Both the position numbers and the translations under genes were made by a program. DNA of 64,000 bases from the NCBI GenBank assembly GCA_963678675.1, contig OY783195.1, forward strand, positions 5,528,001 to 5,592,000, given 5' to 3'. Origin of the DNA: Xiphydria camelus. Its lineage: Eukaryota > Arthropoda > Insecta > Hymenoptera > Xiphydriidae. Within the stretch, counting starts at the first letter, position 1, and each line of letters begins with the position of its first letter. Under the pieces are notes generated by a model. That model made no database searches and was not told the origin of the DNA. It saw only the letters and a list, made by a program, of their open reading frames with translations. Positions 24,901 to 33,566 of the stretch are shown here, one piece after another.

Positions 24901-27900
24901 CCGGTTGTATAAACGCGGTGAACTGTAGTTCGGCTTGAACTGTGGATCGAGCGTCGTTTTGGTATATTTTGTGTCACAGTTCAAGCTGAACTACATTCAC
25001 CGTGTTTATACAACCGGCCCTTATACATATATACCACATCTGGTGTCATTGAGTCTTATGCCATTGTTATTTAACACCAAAACTGGTCCGCATGGGCAAA
25101 CTTCACGAAATCGTGAATATCATGTCCCAGATACCTATACTAAGGCTCTGTAAGGATAAAATTGATACTTTTAAGGGGAGTCCGTCAAGATTGTTGCGGT
25201 TGATAACACGTTAAAAATTCCGCGTACCACTTTTATTTGATTCTTGATAACTCTTCCGCAGTAAAATATTGTGTGAATCGTTTAGCGTGGTACACACTAG
25301 AAGACTATATTCGTGTTTAATAATGAGCGTACGTTTTTGATAAATCACGTCGGTAACGCCAGTTGTGAAGCAGTAGGTAATTTTTACGAGGTGAAAATTA
25401 TTCAAACAACTGATACTTCGTGTAACACTTCCATATTACCTGATTTATCAAAAAATGTTTATTATTTACATGAGGTATTTCAAACACTAAAAAATCGTCA
25501 ATACCCTCATATTTGTATATTTTGAGTGCGTACTTCTCGATCGCACTCTATGCAGTTTTTGCGTCATTTTCAGTCCGCAGTATACAGAAAAATATATTTC
25601 AAACGTTTTCGAAATATCTTCTCTCATGAAATTTCTTGTCCGAAAAATGTCGATTTCGTGAAATTCACCCATATACATACATATCGATACTTTACTTTGA
25701 AAACCTCGTAAGTTCAATTTTTCAAAAATTGAACTTACGAGCTTTTGAAAGCAAGGTGTCGATATTCGTCTTTGTTTCCTCGGGAGGGCGGAGAGAGATC
25801 GACATTTCTTATAACAATACGCGGATATCGATGGCTTACTTTGAAAACCTCGTAAGTTCAATCTTTCAAAAATTGAACTTACGAGGTTTTCAAAGTAAGG
25901 TATCGATATGTAGATCCACACCGCAGGATTTTTACACTGTACACATGTGTACGTATCTCTCTCTTCTCCCTATTCGCAGCATATATCCCAGTTCGCAACC
26001 CCCCGGGCAACAGATCCCTATAGGCAACAACACGGGATCGCTGCCGGATCTGAGCAACGTTCACTTTCCACCGCCCCTTCACACCCCTCTGGACCAGGAG
26101 GAGCACTCGAGCAGTACGCAGTACAGCAACGTAAGTGCGCGCGTGCGACGTCCTCGCGGCGCCACGTCTTCAAAGACTGCGCCAGGTGTGGTCGCCTCTT
26201 TGCGGTGGATCGTGATGTGCCGCGATAACGTTATCTCTCTCGCCCTTATTTTCACTCCACTGGTGTTTCGCGCAGTTGCACGGGAGCGCGAGCGGACGAG
26301 CGAGTCGAACAAGTCCATCCGATTCATCGGCGAAAACGAGACACGATCGGTCCACGACTCGCTCGTCCCCGTTCGCACCCCCTTCCACCCCTTTCTCGCA
26401 TCGATGATGACCGTAGGTATATTCGTGATTTTTGACGCACCTTCGCATACTCTTCTCCAAGAGAGAGTGGGAATTCTGAAATGGTGTACGGGTGTATTCC
26501 AGAGTCCGCAAACGAGCAGTCCCACCACCCTGTCGCCGACCAGCTTGGCGCAAGCTGGAAGGCTATCCTTTTCACAGGATCACAGCCCGCCAAGCGCCCA
26601 AGTAAATATCCTACTGATCCTCTACTAATCTGGTACCGTTCGTACGTATGTTATACCCGTCGGTATATATACACAGGTTCGATACGAATTTCAGCGAGCG
26701 TTGATTTCGAAGATTAACCCCCTCCGGTGGCTTGGCTTTTTTTTTGCGCTTCGAAGCGTCAAAAGGTCGCGAACTCGGGCGATAGCTCGTTCGATTCGTA
26801 TCGAGTCCCGATTGCGCTACGGAAGCGCGATAACGCGCGCGATGTCGCCTCGCTTACGCGGAAGCGAACGATCCCTCGTCGGAGGGCGAGGCAATCGCGT
26901 GCATAGTGCGACTACTCGCGATTAGCGGAGTAGCAACACGTCGTCGACGTAGTTCTTCTGCATGCGGCGAAAAATCGGTCGCGCTTCGCTCTCGCTTCAT
27001 CTCCCTCGTCCTATCCCCACTTCGAAGAAGCCGCGCAACGTCTCGCCGCGCACCGGTTCCTTCGAATCTCGCGAGACGAGTGACGGACGGATATCGTAAC
27101 GACCGTCGACTCACCGTTTCACGGCCGTCGGCGTGCGGTGGGCGATCGAATTATTTCGGAGAGTGGCGCGACGCTACCGTGTCAATTCAATTTTTACGTT
27201 CGGCAACGTCGTTGCCTCGAGTTTGGACGAACGACGACAGAAGAAATTACAAATGACAGGGTCTCTCGTCCCCGCGAGTATCGATTTCGAATCGAAAAGA
27301 AATTATTCCGCAACGCAAACCGCCGGAGGCATTATTTGACGGGTGACTTATTCGGAATGCCATTCAATTTCGATTATCTGGTAACCTACATGAGGTTTTA
27401 GACTAAATTGGTGAAATACTTTGTTGTGCATTAGATTTCGCTGTACAAGATAGGTATAATAGCGTAGACTGAAATTTCGTAGATATCGAGATAATTAGCC
27501 GCAAAAATGTCCGTAAATTTAGTGTTAATCACTTTCGAGTAGCTCGCGTTCCCGATGACTCGTGGCGAGCTCGCGTGTGGTTGTAAATAATTCGATCCCC
27601 ACCCACCGCGCTACACCCGCCATAATTTCGAACCCTTAACAATTATCGACCCTTCCCCGACTCGATGCCTATCACGCTTGGCGCCTATATTTTTTTTTAA
27701 ACAACCTTTTCTTTTATTTTGCCTTTTTTGTAGTGGTTCCTCGTTCTTTTGTTATTTTGCAGAATCATTTATCAGTGCCCGTTAACTCTAGATTCCTACA
27801 CACGTCCAAGGTTAGTAGCGATTGTTTTCTTCAGTTTCGACCCTAATACTTGTATAACGACGATTGGCCGGTAATCGGCCTCGATACGCGCGTGTAGACA

Positions 27901-30900
27901 TCGCTCGTAGCCACCGCTCGTCCTTGCGCGTCGATTTTTTGATGCTCCTTGCCGATCCTTGCCGGTCTCTCTCGAAAGGGCGCGAAAGTACGCACCTTTA
28001 AAATGCACTCGCGATACCAAGAGAGACGCGGGGCGATCCGACGAATATTTCGAATACCAACGCGCACGGACGATGGTTTCGGCTCGATCGTGAGAGAGCG
28101 ACGAGGGATAAAAGGGCGGGTATATGGTCAGACGCGCGACTAACGAACTCGAACGCGTGAAATCGCAGGGCGTGACGCTGGACAACGGCACGAGTACTTC
28201 GCAGCAAGATCTTCAGTCTTACTCGCAACCGCCACCGGCGGCTCCGCCGACGTCTCGTAGCCCTCGGCACTTCGTGTACCAACAATCGCACGGTCCGGTG
28301 TCGCCGCAGAGTCCAGTCAGTATCCGGAGAACGAAAAACTACCTTGCGCGCTTACGTCGGTGTCGTCTAAACTCACCCCTTTGCCTCCAGAAGACGCAGA
28401 CGCAGCAACAGCACCACCAGCATCAACACCAGCAGCCGCAGCATCCGCATCAGCAGCAGCAGCAGCAGCAACAGCAACAATTCAACTCCTTAGGCTCGTA
28501 CAGGACGTCGCAACCGGTGAACAGGCCGTCGCCGCAGCCGTCGCCGAGTTTGACGGTACAAGTGAGTGCGACGAAACGAAAGGAGAGCGAATAGCCGTCC
28601 GCTTTATTTCAACGAGGATAACGAACGACGCGTACGCACCTTTCAGGGTAGTCCTCTGAGTTATAGCAATAATTCATCGGCACCGCCCAGTCCCACCGGG
28701 CATCCGGGCCCGCCGAACTTCACATCCGAGAACATGGATCAGAACAGCTACTTCGTCAATCAGGCCCAGGCAGCCGCGCTCCAGCAACACTTCGAGCAAT
28801 TCAGCATGGTTAGTACGGCGTAGAGTTCTCGCGCGACGACAAGCGTCGATGTGGCGCGCGAAAGATACGATCGGGAGGCGCTAGCATCCCCTACGCATCC
28901 CACGCGCGACGAGCGAACGGGGCTCAAACTCTTTGAATTCCCAGTGTGAACGGATTTTAATCGCGGCATCGTTTTACGTTTATGCGTATCAAGGGAGCGG
29001 TGAGTATACCTCCACCATCCATAATAGCACACTCGTTAAGACGCGACCCTTCGACGGTCGATATCCTTCTTCGGGGTGTCGACGAGCGGACGACGCTCGA
29101 TTTCGGAGAAGTCGAATGAGAGACGCAATCATCGGGGTGAGTCCTCGGACGATCCTCGACTGCCTCGGCGATCGGCCGCACCTCGAAGAAGGACGACGTT
29201 CTTGCGAGTCGAAACGATCACCGTATATCGGCACCGTCGATATTCTCACGTATAGGTCTGTACCGGGAGAAAGCTTTCTCTCGCTTCGGCAAATTCACCG
29301 TTCCGCATGGCAACGATCCCCGTACGAATGAGGAGACGATAGATTTAGTTCGTCTAGATGTGTATTAGGTACGATATGATTAATCACTCCCGCAGGCCCG
29401 ATTCCGCTCTGCGAGTCGACGTAAAGATTGATGGATATATTTAGGGGGTTGCGCATTGAAGCCGCTGTTTTTTTCTTGTTTCAAAAACATTGCGTCGTAA
29501 TAATATGTGTGAATATCTCAATCTAAGTATTTGCCTCTTCGGAAACTATAATTTTTTCCCACTTTTCTGGCAGAAGTTGAATTCCGCGACGAAAGAATTG
29601 TCTATTTCTTGAGCTCATCCACTCGGTAACCCAATTTTTGACTTCTTGGTAATTATGGAAGTGCGTATCTTCCGAGTCGTGTTGCTTCGATCTAAATAAA
29701 TGATGATCACTCGGGGCCAGGTGTGGAGAATACACGCTGGGTGCGGGAAAACTTCCCATTCAAGCTCCATCAATGTTTCTTGTCTAATGACTGATTCTTA
29801 ATGAGAAATGTCCATAATTTAGAGCGATAGAAGAAGTATTAGTCGCTGCGAACGACATAAGTAGTTAGAGTCATTTACAGGAGAACAGAGACTTCCAATG
29901 CAACCTCCTGATACATAACGTACGCACGGAAAAAAAAACGATTGTGCAGTCCTAGTAAAACAAAGTCTTGCTGAGAACTTTTGACAGTTATGACAAGAAA
30001 ATTATCTGTGGCGGCAAAAGTTACGTCGAATAACAGCAAATTGAACTGCAATCGCAGTGAAATTTTTTTCGATAAAAATATTTGTTCCAGCAAATATTTT
30101 TGCCACAGCCGGATATACTCGTATTTGCTGGGAGAACGAAAATTTGTATCGACAAAAATTTCACTGTGCAGTTCAATTCGCTGTTATTGGACGTAACTTT
30201 TACCGCCCCAGATGATTGTTTAGTCGTAACTGTAAAAAGTTCTCAGCAAGACTTTTTTTATACCAGGACTGTAAAATCATTTTTTGTTCTGTGCATATCG
30301 CCGGTGTCCTTCGATTACACACTATTTCCGCGGTGGCTCGCGACGAATCGAGTTCGGGCAAAAAGGGAACGCGCTCTCTCGCCGAGAGGCGACGGACGAT
30401 TACGGATCGTTTCTTTCCGCGCGTCACTCGATCATTTCTCACGGACCTCTAGACGCGGTTTCTCGCACCCCGATTCTCTTGATACGCCCAGCCCTCGCGA
30501 TACCGCGCGCGACGGTCGTTAAAAATCGTTCAACGACTCGTCGTTGCGATCGTCTCCCGGCGTACGCCGTTCGATTCGCCTTTGACAAATCGCGGATCAT
30601 CGCGGCGCGATGGAACGAGAGCCCCGCGTTATCGAACGCGCCGATTGCGAGAAAACCGAGAGACGCCGCCCGAGACCAGCCCGGTCACCTCAACCGCCGT
30701 CGTTTGACGAGACGATCGCGAAGAATCGAACCCCGGAGACAAAGACGATCACCTCTTTGCATAGAGATATAGGATCGATCGTCGTGCGACTCTTGTCTTT
30801 AAAGGTGTTACTCTCTTTTATTTGTTACCTCGCTGCGTTAGGATTGGGCACAAATGGTACAACAGTTGGGGTCCGCCACCTGGACCGCACAGCTAGAGGT

Positions 30901-32489
30901 GATGAGACACACTTCCCCTTCCCGTCAAATCTACTTTCCCCCCTCCGCCGCGAAAAGAGTTCGAGTTTCGCGCAATTCCTTGCGAGTCCGCGGGAGAAGT
31001 TCGAAGGGCGATCGTCTCTGCAGCCTCGAGAGAGCGACTCCACGGAACTCCCTCATCTTCTCGCCCTTGTTTGCATCGCGTCCGCACGTCGAACGAACGG
31101 CGAAGGCGAGAACGACGCGACTCGCTTCGCGGTGCATCGTCGCATTCGCGTGGTATTTTGGCGTACCGATCCGCCCGACGAATCGTCTCCTGAATTAATC
31201 AGTCCGCCTTTGCTCCGGGGCGAAAGAGCGACGATGCAACGGACGAATTCTCTCGACGTCAAGGACGTCGTCTTACGAGCGCAACGCGCTTTCGGTCGGA
31301 AAAAAGCACTCGTAGAATCGACCCTTCGTTCTTCTCGCCGTTCGCGCTGCACGACCCGCGAGAAACTACCACCGATCGCACGCGAGTCATTTTATTTTTC
31401 CTTTAGGCGCTTCTTCCGGAATGCCCCGTATACATATCTCCCTCCGTCTCGTCTTTCGTGGTATTTTCGGCGGTGGCGCACGCTTCGTCGCCCCGTTTGC
31501 GGGTACCGGAAACTCTGTCAGAAGTCAAAATCGAGTCGCCTTCGCACCGCGAGAAAATCCCGGAAGACGAGAGAAGACCCGACACTCGTATTCATATCTA
31601 TTTATATATCTCTGTGTGTGTATATCGATACCGTAGTTATACGTTGTACGCGCTGCAAACGAATGACAATATCGCGGGTCTCTGTACCTTTATCGTTTTT
31701 TCGATGCCTGCCGTATTTCCGCCGCCTCGATCTGCCCCGTCGGATACCAAAACCTCTGCGCTTTCTCTGCTCTAGATGGACTCGCCCGTGGCGTCGACGA
31801 CGATCGGCACCTACATCGGCTCACCGAATCACTCGTCCAATTTCTCACAGGTAAAATTGCTTTCCCTCCGTCGCGCGGTAATTACTAAGAGAGCGAGAGA
31901 GATCCTCATCTCGCTCCTTCTGCGTATCCCCGCAGAGCGATGTGATAAATGCCGGGGGTGAATTGGACGGCGGGGACACCGGTTACTACGGCACGAGTCC
32001 TCAGCTGGCGTATCAGCCCAGGACGCCGACGAGCACACAACACCTGACGCCTCAAACGCCGAACACGCCGACGATCATATTCACAGGTAAGTCCCAGAGT
32101 CGCGGGCGATCGTAACGAGCGACGCGATTCGATCTCCCGCCTCTTTTTCTAGTGCTGTTATTATTGCTATTGCCATTGTTATCATATCATTAATTGCATT
32201 TAGAAGCTCTTAGGAGATGCATGTATCGCAGAGCCGTAAATATACGCTTCTCCTTCTTCTTCTTCGTCTTCTTCTAGACTTCTCGACGGGATCCAGCGAC
32301 CCGAGAAGTCCAGATTTCGTGAAAGACCTCGGTTCGGCGATGACCGACGACCTGGATCCGGATCTCTTCCCGTCGGACGAAGTGCTCAGAGAGGGACTCG
32401 ATCACATCGACGTCACCGGACTGCAAATGCTCACTGATCCCGAAATGCAGATCATATCGGACCCCGACGAGAACCAGTTTCGAAACTAA
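3830..32489 (+). CDS. CRTC: CRTC, CREB-regulated transcription coactivator
   Basis: Thirteen exons join in phase to 647 codons: 3830-3943, 10072-10329, 23251-23500, 24618-24723, 25980-26130, 26503-26601, 27763-27810, 28169-28315, 28391-28561, 28647-28808, 31776-31850, 31936-32086, 32278-32489. The N-terminus (NPRKFSEKIALQNQKEAEET) is the CREB-binding domain. GGSLPNVN, the SIK/14-3-3 phosphorylation site RRTNSDSALHQSA (about residues 181-193), PRSSCEMPRVPGINIYPS and GSLPDLSNVHFPPPLHTPLD are CRTC family blocks. The last exon is the acidic transactivation end (LTDPEMQIISDP). Residues 392-448 hold a Gln/His-rich tract. In other animals CRTC is kept in the cytoplasm by SIK phosphorylation and enters the nucleus on dephosphorylation to coactivate CREB. 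The 48-bp exon at 27763 and the start of exon 2 are the least certain parts. The OBP1-like gene lies in the intron 10330-23250. Confidence 0.9.
3944..5762. other. CRTC intron 1, first part: CpG-rich, no gene seen
   Basis: The exon 1 donor is GTAAGAG at 3944. The following sequence is CpG-rich, with ORFs of similar length in many frames and on both strands. None shows family motifs or sensible splice borders, so I read it as noncoding intron. Confidence 0.5.
5767..6913. mobile_element. TTAA-flanked DNA transposon with long inverted termini (piggyBac-like, non-autonomous)
   Basis: TTAA at 5763-5766 and 6914-6917 flanks ends that begin GGAGGTTC. The inverted similarity extends about 80 bp inward on each side, including the shared stretch around TAGAATTAACAGA. 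A second inverted pair, GTGTCCTTTGGAC at 5976-5988 and its complement at 6779-6791, lies inside, so an older element may be nested here. There is no transposase ORF. The TTAA target suggests piggyBac-type mobilisation, which is inference. Confidence 0.7.
7151..7460. mobile_element. Short TTAA-type MITE
   Basis: CCCTTCGAGTGCACA at 7151-7165 is inverted at 7446-7460. The left side abuts TTAA (7147-7150) and the right side TCAA (7461-7464), probably a mutated copy of the target. The interior also holds the inverted pair GAATTCGCACCA / GTGCGAATTC near the ends. Confidence 0.65.
7929..7956. repeat. (TTCG)n microsatellite
   Basis: Six or more tandem TTCG units, followed closely by a GAGA-rich run at about 7974-7990. 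Intronic. Confidence 0.85.
8635..9613. mobile_element. About 1-kb AT-rich element with CACGGA termini, copy 1
   Basis: It starts CACGGAAAAAAAAAG and ends TTTTTTGTCCGTG. The interior is built from many ATTGC/GCAAT words. The same sequence recurs at 11296-12373 over almost its full length (for example GTATCGTCGAACTAGCAA near the left end and GAGACCTGGCAATAATTA in the right half). No transposase is visible. Confidence 0.75.
9614..10071. other. CRTC intron 1, end: CT-rich and CpG-rich, no gene seen
   Basis: A CT-rich tract at about 9650-9690 precedes CpG-rich sequence up to the exon 2 acceptor (CTGCTTAG at 10064-10071). ORFs here lack family motifs. Confidence 0.45.
10330..11295. other. CRTC intron 2, first part: nothing recognised
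   Basis: Follows the exon 2 donor GTACTG. Moderately CpG-rich sequence with overlapping short ORFs and no motif or splice structure that I can support. Confidence 0.45.
11296..12373. mobile_element. About 1-kb AT-rich element with CACGGA-like termini, copy 2
   Basis: Near full-length homologue of the element at 8635-9613, in the same orientation, from GACGGAAAAAAAAG to TTTTTCCGTG. It includes a small internal duplication of the CACTAGCAGCAATTGTGAT segment that copy 1 has only once. It lies just downstream of the nested OBP1-like gene and could supply its 3' end signals. Confidence 0.75.
12601..14883 (-). CDS. OBP1: Odorant-binding protein, OBP1 (ASP1)-like, nested in a CRTC intron
   Basis: Six exons on the minus strand join in phase: 14883-14815, 14740-14656, 13397-13309, 13199-13097, 12786-12722, 12618-12601 (142 residues). 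Exon 1 is a signal peptide (MVNSRVLVIASILLLGAILA). The mature chain starts VPDWIPPEMLDLVADDKKRC and has the six-cysteine OBP pattern C-x26-C-x3-C-x37-C-x8-C-x8-C. The last exon is tiny and encodes LWFLL plus stop, matching the hydrophobic tail of honeybee ASP1, to which the chain is similar along its length from my memory of that protein. OBPs carry hydrophobic odorants or pheromones in the fluid around sensory neurons; honeybee ASP1 binds queen pheromone components. The ligand here is unknown. A 1.1-kb transposon fills most of intron 2. Orthology to OBP1 is a strong inference, not tested. Confidence 0.88.
13485..14600. mobile_element. 1.1-kb DNA element with 29-bp terminal inverted repeats, inside OBP1 intron 2
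   Basis: CTGTAGGGGAGAGTGGTGTC begins the left terminal repeat (13485-13513), and its exact complement closes the element at 14572-14600. The inside is AT-rich, without an intact transposase, and contains another element at 14040-14292. The OBP1 intron runs 13398-14655, so the insertion accounts for almost all of it. Confidence 0.85.
14040..14292. mobile_element. MITE with ACACAGAGAAAAAGAATTA termini, nested in a larger element
   Basis: The left arm (from 14040, ACACAGAGAAAAAGAATTA) and right arm (ending TTTTTCTCTGTGT near 14292) are inverted copies over about 70 bp, including TTGGATC and CGTAAGTAATTA. It lies wholly within the 13485-14600 element, so it inserted later. Confidence 0.75.
14884..16850. 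other. OBP1 upstream region and CRTC intron 2: no further gene seen
   Basis: The first few hundred bases upstream of the OBP1 start (minus strand) should hold its promoter; no element could be fixed. An AT-rich stretch at about 15540-15830, with repeated GTAAATTT/AAATTTAC words, looks like decayed transposon sequence. The remaining CpG-rich part has only short overlapping ORFs. Confidence 0.4.
16855..16995. repeat. Interspersed repeat, related to 24850-25095
   Basis: The stretch from GACCACTTTTGGTGTTAAAT to GAAGTGGTGTTAAAAATTA reappears in inverse orientation at 24850-25095. That second copy is split by a 123-bp insertion, so this one shows the unoccupied state of the site. Confidence 0.65.
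17014..18066. mobile_element. About 1-kb AT-rich element with GTAGGGTGGG-type ends
   Basis: The left end (GTAGCATAGGGTGGGGATA, 17014) and right end (TATTCCCACCCTACCCTAC, ending 18066) are imperfect inverted repeats. Inner words such as AAGTTGGGCAAGTTGATCA (about 17366) and TTGATCAACTTGCCCC (about 18025) also pair. No intact ORF was seen. It probably belongs to the same general group as the 13485-14600 element. Confidence 0.6.
18067..19451. other. CRTC intron 2: CpG-rich stretch, no supported gene
   Basis: Overlapping ORFs on both strands. A minus-strand one at 19071-18820 starts with a coiled-coil-like segment (MSRIYELRNEVEDLQLEMNG) but lacks neighbouring exons that I could connect. Confidence 0.35.
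19452..19740. mobile_element. TTAA-flanked piggyBac-like element or fragment
   Basis: TTAA (19448-19451) is followed by TACTAGAACTGCC and a short palindrome (CCGGTCAATTTGACCGG). The interior matches 27300-27525 and the fragment at 37275-37330 (AAAGTTCTATAGCA...ATGGAC). The matching end at 37375 reads GGTAGTTCTAGTG next to TTAA. The right border of this copy is unclear. Confidence 0.55.
20507..21535. mobile_element. AT-rich composite element with CACAGAGAGAAAAA / TTTTTTTCGTGT ends
   Basis: The outer ends resemble the CACGGA/CACAGA tips seen elsewhere. The inside holds repeated TTTGCTGCA/TTTGCAA words and a mariner relic (20905-21310). Borders are approximate. Confidence 0.4.
20905..21310 (-). 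pseudogene. Mariner transposase relic (C-terminal part)
   Basis: On the minus strand, HDNARPHIARAVKE is followed by a stop/frameshift and then, in another frame, YSSDLAPSDL and FFRRGIQLLPEKWEKVIAS. This is the third catalytic block and C-terminus of a Tc1/mariner transposase. The N-terminal two thirds are absent and the frame is broken, so it is dead. Confidence 0.8.
21930..21960. repeat. (GA)n microsatellite after a (GC)n run
   Basis: About 15 GA units following GCGCGCGCGC. Confidence 0.9.
22301..22313. repeat. Poly-G run
   Basis: Thirteen G in a row. With the poly-C at 22540-22557 it could mispair or have a wrong length in the assembly. Confidence 0.9.
22540..22557. repeat. Poly-C run
   Basis: About 18 C in a row in CRTC intron 2; the length is likely to be error-prone. 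Confidence 0.9.
22585..22835. mobile_element. MITE with ATATCTAGGATGC termini
   Basis: ATATCTAGGATGCTCGGGAA near 22590 is inverted as CCGGGCATCCTAGATAT ending near 22834. The interior is AT-rich. It directly abuts a second inverted-repeat unit. Confidence 0.7.
22836..23062. mobile_element. Second inverted-repeat unit, adjacent to the previous one
   Basis: GTTAACCTGCTAACTC near 22836 is inverted as GAGTTAGCAGGTCAAC ending at about 23062. Outside both units, ATATATCGTCGGCTAAAT (about 22575) is inverted at about 23066-23083, giving three levels of inverted repeat in 500 bp. Confidence 0.65.
23623..24262. mobile_element. 640-bp DNA element with AGCGGCCCTC termini
   Basis: AGCGGCCCTCACACGATCAG at 23623 is inverted as CTGATCGTGTGCGAGGGCCG...CT ending at 24262, with GTA on both outer sides (23620-23622 and 24263-24265). 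Short ACTGAT/ATCAGT words repeat inside. It contains an 86-codon plus-strand ORF (23703-23963), acidic and Ser-rich, without a recognisable domain. It lies 122 bp past the end of CRTC exon 3. Confidence 0.7.
24353..24365. repeat. Poly-C run
   Basis: Thirteen C in a row in a CRTC intron. Confidence 0.85.
24850..25095. repeat. Interspersed repeat interrupted by a MITE
   Basis: Inverse-orientation relative of 16855-16995, split at TTA by the element at 24898-25020. The two flanking halves read continuously when compared with the other copy. Confidence 0.65.
24898..25020. mobile_element. 123-bp Harbinger-like MITE with TTA duplication
   Basis: GGGCCGGTTGTATAAACGCG at the left is inverted at the right end (25001-25020), and the copies pair over about 50 bp. 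TTA is duplicated at 24895-24897 and 25021-25023. A three-base TWA duplication is typical of PIF/Harbinger. It is inserted into another repeat. Confidence 0.85.
25682..25764. repeat. Hairpin palindrome, copy 1
   Basis: An almost perfect palindrome of about 80 bp centred on AATTTTTCAAAAATT, with TATCGATA-like ends. Its arm (ACTTTGAAAACCTCGTAAGT) recurs in copy 2 at 25825-25909. Confidence 0.8.
25825..25909. repeat. Hairpin palindrome, copy 2
   Basis: A palindrome of about 85 bp, near-identical to copy 1 and ending ATATCGAT on both sides, 71 bp upstream of the CRTC exon at 25980. Confidence 0.8.
26602..27762. other. CRTC intron with a TTAA-type element fragment
   Basis: CpG-rich to about 27300. 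Then a diverged copy of the 19452 element runs to about 27520 and ends TTTAGTG-TTAA. No gene was seen. Confidence 0.4.
28451..28480 (+). repeat. CAG/CAA tract coding for poly-Gln in CRTC
   Basis: CAG units interrupted by CAA encode ten consecutive Gln after a His/Gln-rich run in the exon 28391-28561. Length variation between individuals is likely; Gln-rich regions are known in CRTC proteins. Confidence 0.85.
29440..29780 (-). pseudogene. Mariner transposase relic (C-terminal end)
   Basis: The minus strand encodes VYSPHLAPSDHHLFRS and RQFFRRGIQLLPEKWEKII, the end of a Tc1/mariner transposase, closely related to the relic at 20905-21310. Upstream catalytic blocks are missing. Confidence 0.8.
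29924..30294. mobile_element. Palindromic MITE with GCACGGA / TCTGTGC ends
   Basis: Two arms of about 160 bp pair: both include CAGTCCT(A/G)GTA, AAGTCTTGCTGAGAACTTTT and a stretch with CAGTGAAATTTTT. The centre is AT-rich. No ORF of its own. Confidence 0.75.
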
Positions 32490-33270
32490 ATGCGAAAAAT
32501 CGCGGTACCGCTCGCGCGATCGCGTCGACTCCGGGTGATCGAAGGCGCGCGTACCCGCGTCGCGGGTGTCGGGAAGGACGCGATCGCTCATTACGAAAAG
32601 ACGAATCGACGAGCGCGGGAGACGGGTAGCTCCCGAGGGACGTCGACGTGGGTTCTCCAGTCGGGGTCGGGGCTCGCGTCGCAACGCGGTCCTCTCGCTC
32701 GACGGTATCGGAACCGAGGTACCTTGACGAACGAAACGACGACGACGTCGAAGGAGAAGAGTCGGTCGCGTCGTCGTAAAATCGCGTCCGAAATCGGCCG
32801 AGCGCGAACCGCGATCGGATCGGGTTCGACGTAACGTTGTTACGGGGAGAAGGAAAGCAGCAAAAAGAAGAATACTTCCTCGGTCTGGGAGGTCCGTTCG
32901 TGATAAATCGCTGATCGATGATCAGGTAATACAAATCTTGATTAACCCCTTTTTTTATTTTATACTACTTTGTATATTGTACCATGTATGATCTCTAAAA
33001 AGCACAAAACAAAACGTTTACTGGTTTATACGTGCTTTCGTCGTGCGCGGATCGCCGTAGCGTCGAAACGAATGATTTTCAAAGATACGGGAGGACCCCG
33101 TACTCCCTCGATCTCTTTCGTTCGCTTTGACCGCGCGTCGAAGACTAAACCTTCGGTTGTCCTCCCTCCGCCGAATCGTTTCTGTCCTCCTGCGTGTGCG
33201 AGACAACCGAGCGAATCGGACCGAACACGATGTAGATCGATATGCGGAGAGACCGTGTCGCGAGACGAGA

Positions 33271-33276
33271 AATAAA
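33271..33276 (+). terminator. Candidate CRTC polyadenylation signal
   Basis: AATAAA about 780 bases past the CRTC stop. Other AATAAA hexamers occur further downstream, so the end of the transcript is uncertain. Confidence 0.3.
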
Positions 33277-33343
33277 AGACAAAATTCCGTGGAAGAGCCC
33301 AGGGACCTAAAAAATTAGACTCGGAAGGGATGGGAGGTAACTG

Positions 33344-33566
33344 CACGGAGAACAAAAATTTGGGGTAAATTTCGGGACAAGACCAATTTTTCGTTACGAT
33401 AACTACAATAATTCTAGTAAAAATTATACTAATACTTGTAGAAGTTGCAAGTATTTGCTGTAATTTTTACTAAAATCGTAGTTAATGGTAACAATAAATT
33501 GGCCTTGTCTCGCATATTACCACAAACTTTGTTGATGTTACAATTATTGACAAATTGTTTTCCGTG
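33344..33566. mobile_element. MITE with CACGGAGAACAA / TTGTTTTCCGTG ends
   Basis: Inverted terminal words, and pairing inner words (AGTAAAAATTATACTA / GTAATTTTTACTAAAAT). 223 bp, AT-rich, no ORF. Confidence 0.7.

Larger units (their letters stand above)
28809..31775. other. Long CRTC intron with a mariner relic and a palindromic element
   Basis: Outside the elements at 29440-29780 and 29924-30294 the sequence is CpG-rich with long but featureless ORFs (the longest 30610-31854). The flanking exons join directly in phase (...FEQFSM to MDSPVAST...), so no extra exon is needed. Confidence 0.5.

Noticed and set aside
25636..26628. 330-codon plus-strand ORF
   Set aside because: It contains the true CRTC exon 25980-26130 and, after an internal gap, 26503-26601, but the front part is the twin hairpin repeat and the middle reads through good splice sites.
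30854..30898. Peptide MVQQLGSATWTAQLE as a possible CRTC exon
   Set aside because: There is a GT after it but no AG acceptor before it in the right phase, and the family block FEQFSM-MDSPVAS is continuous without it.
30610..31854. 414-codon plus-strand ORF between CRTC exons
   Set aside because: Low-complexity Arg/Ser-rich reading of CpG-rich intron, overlapping ORFs on the other strand. The flanking CRTC exons join directly in phase.
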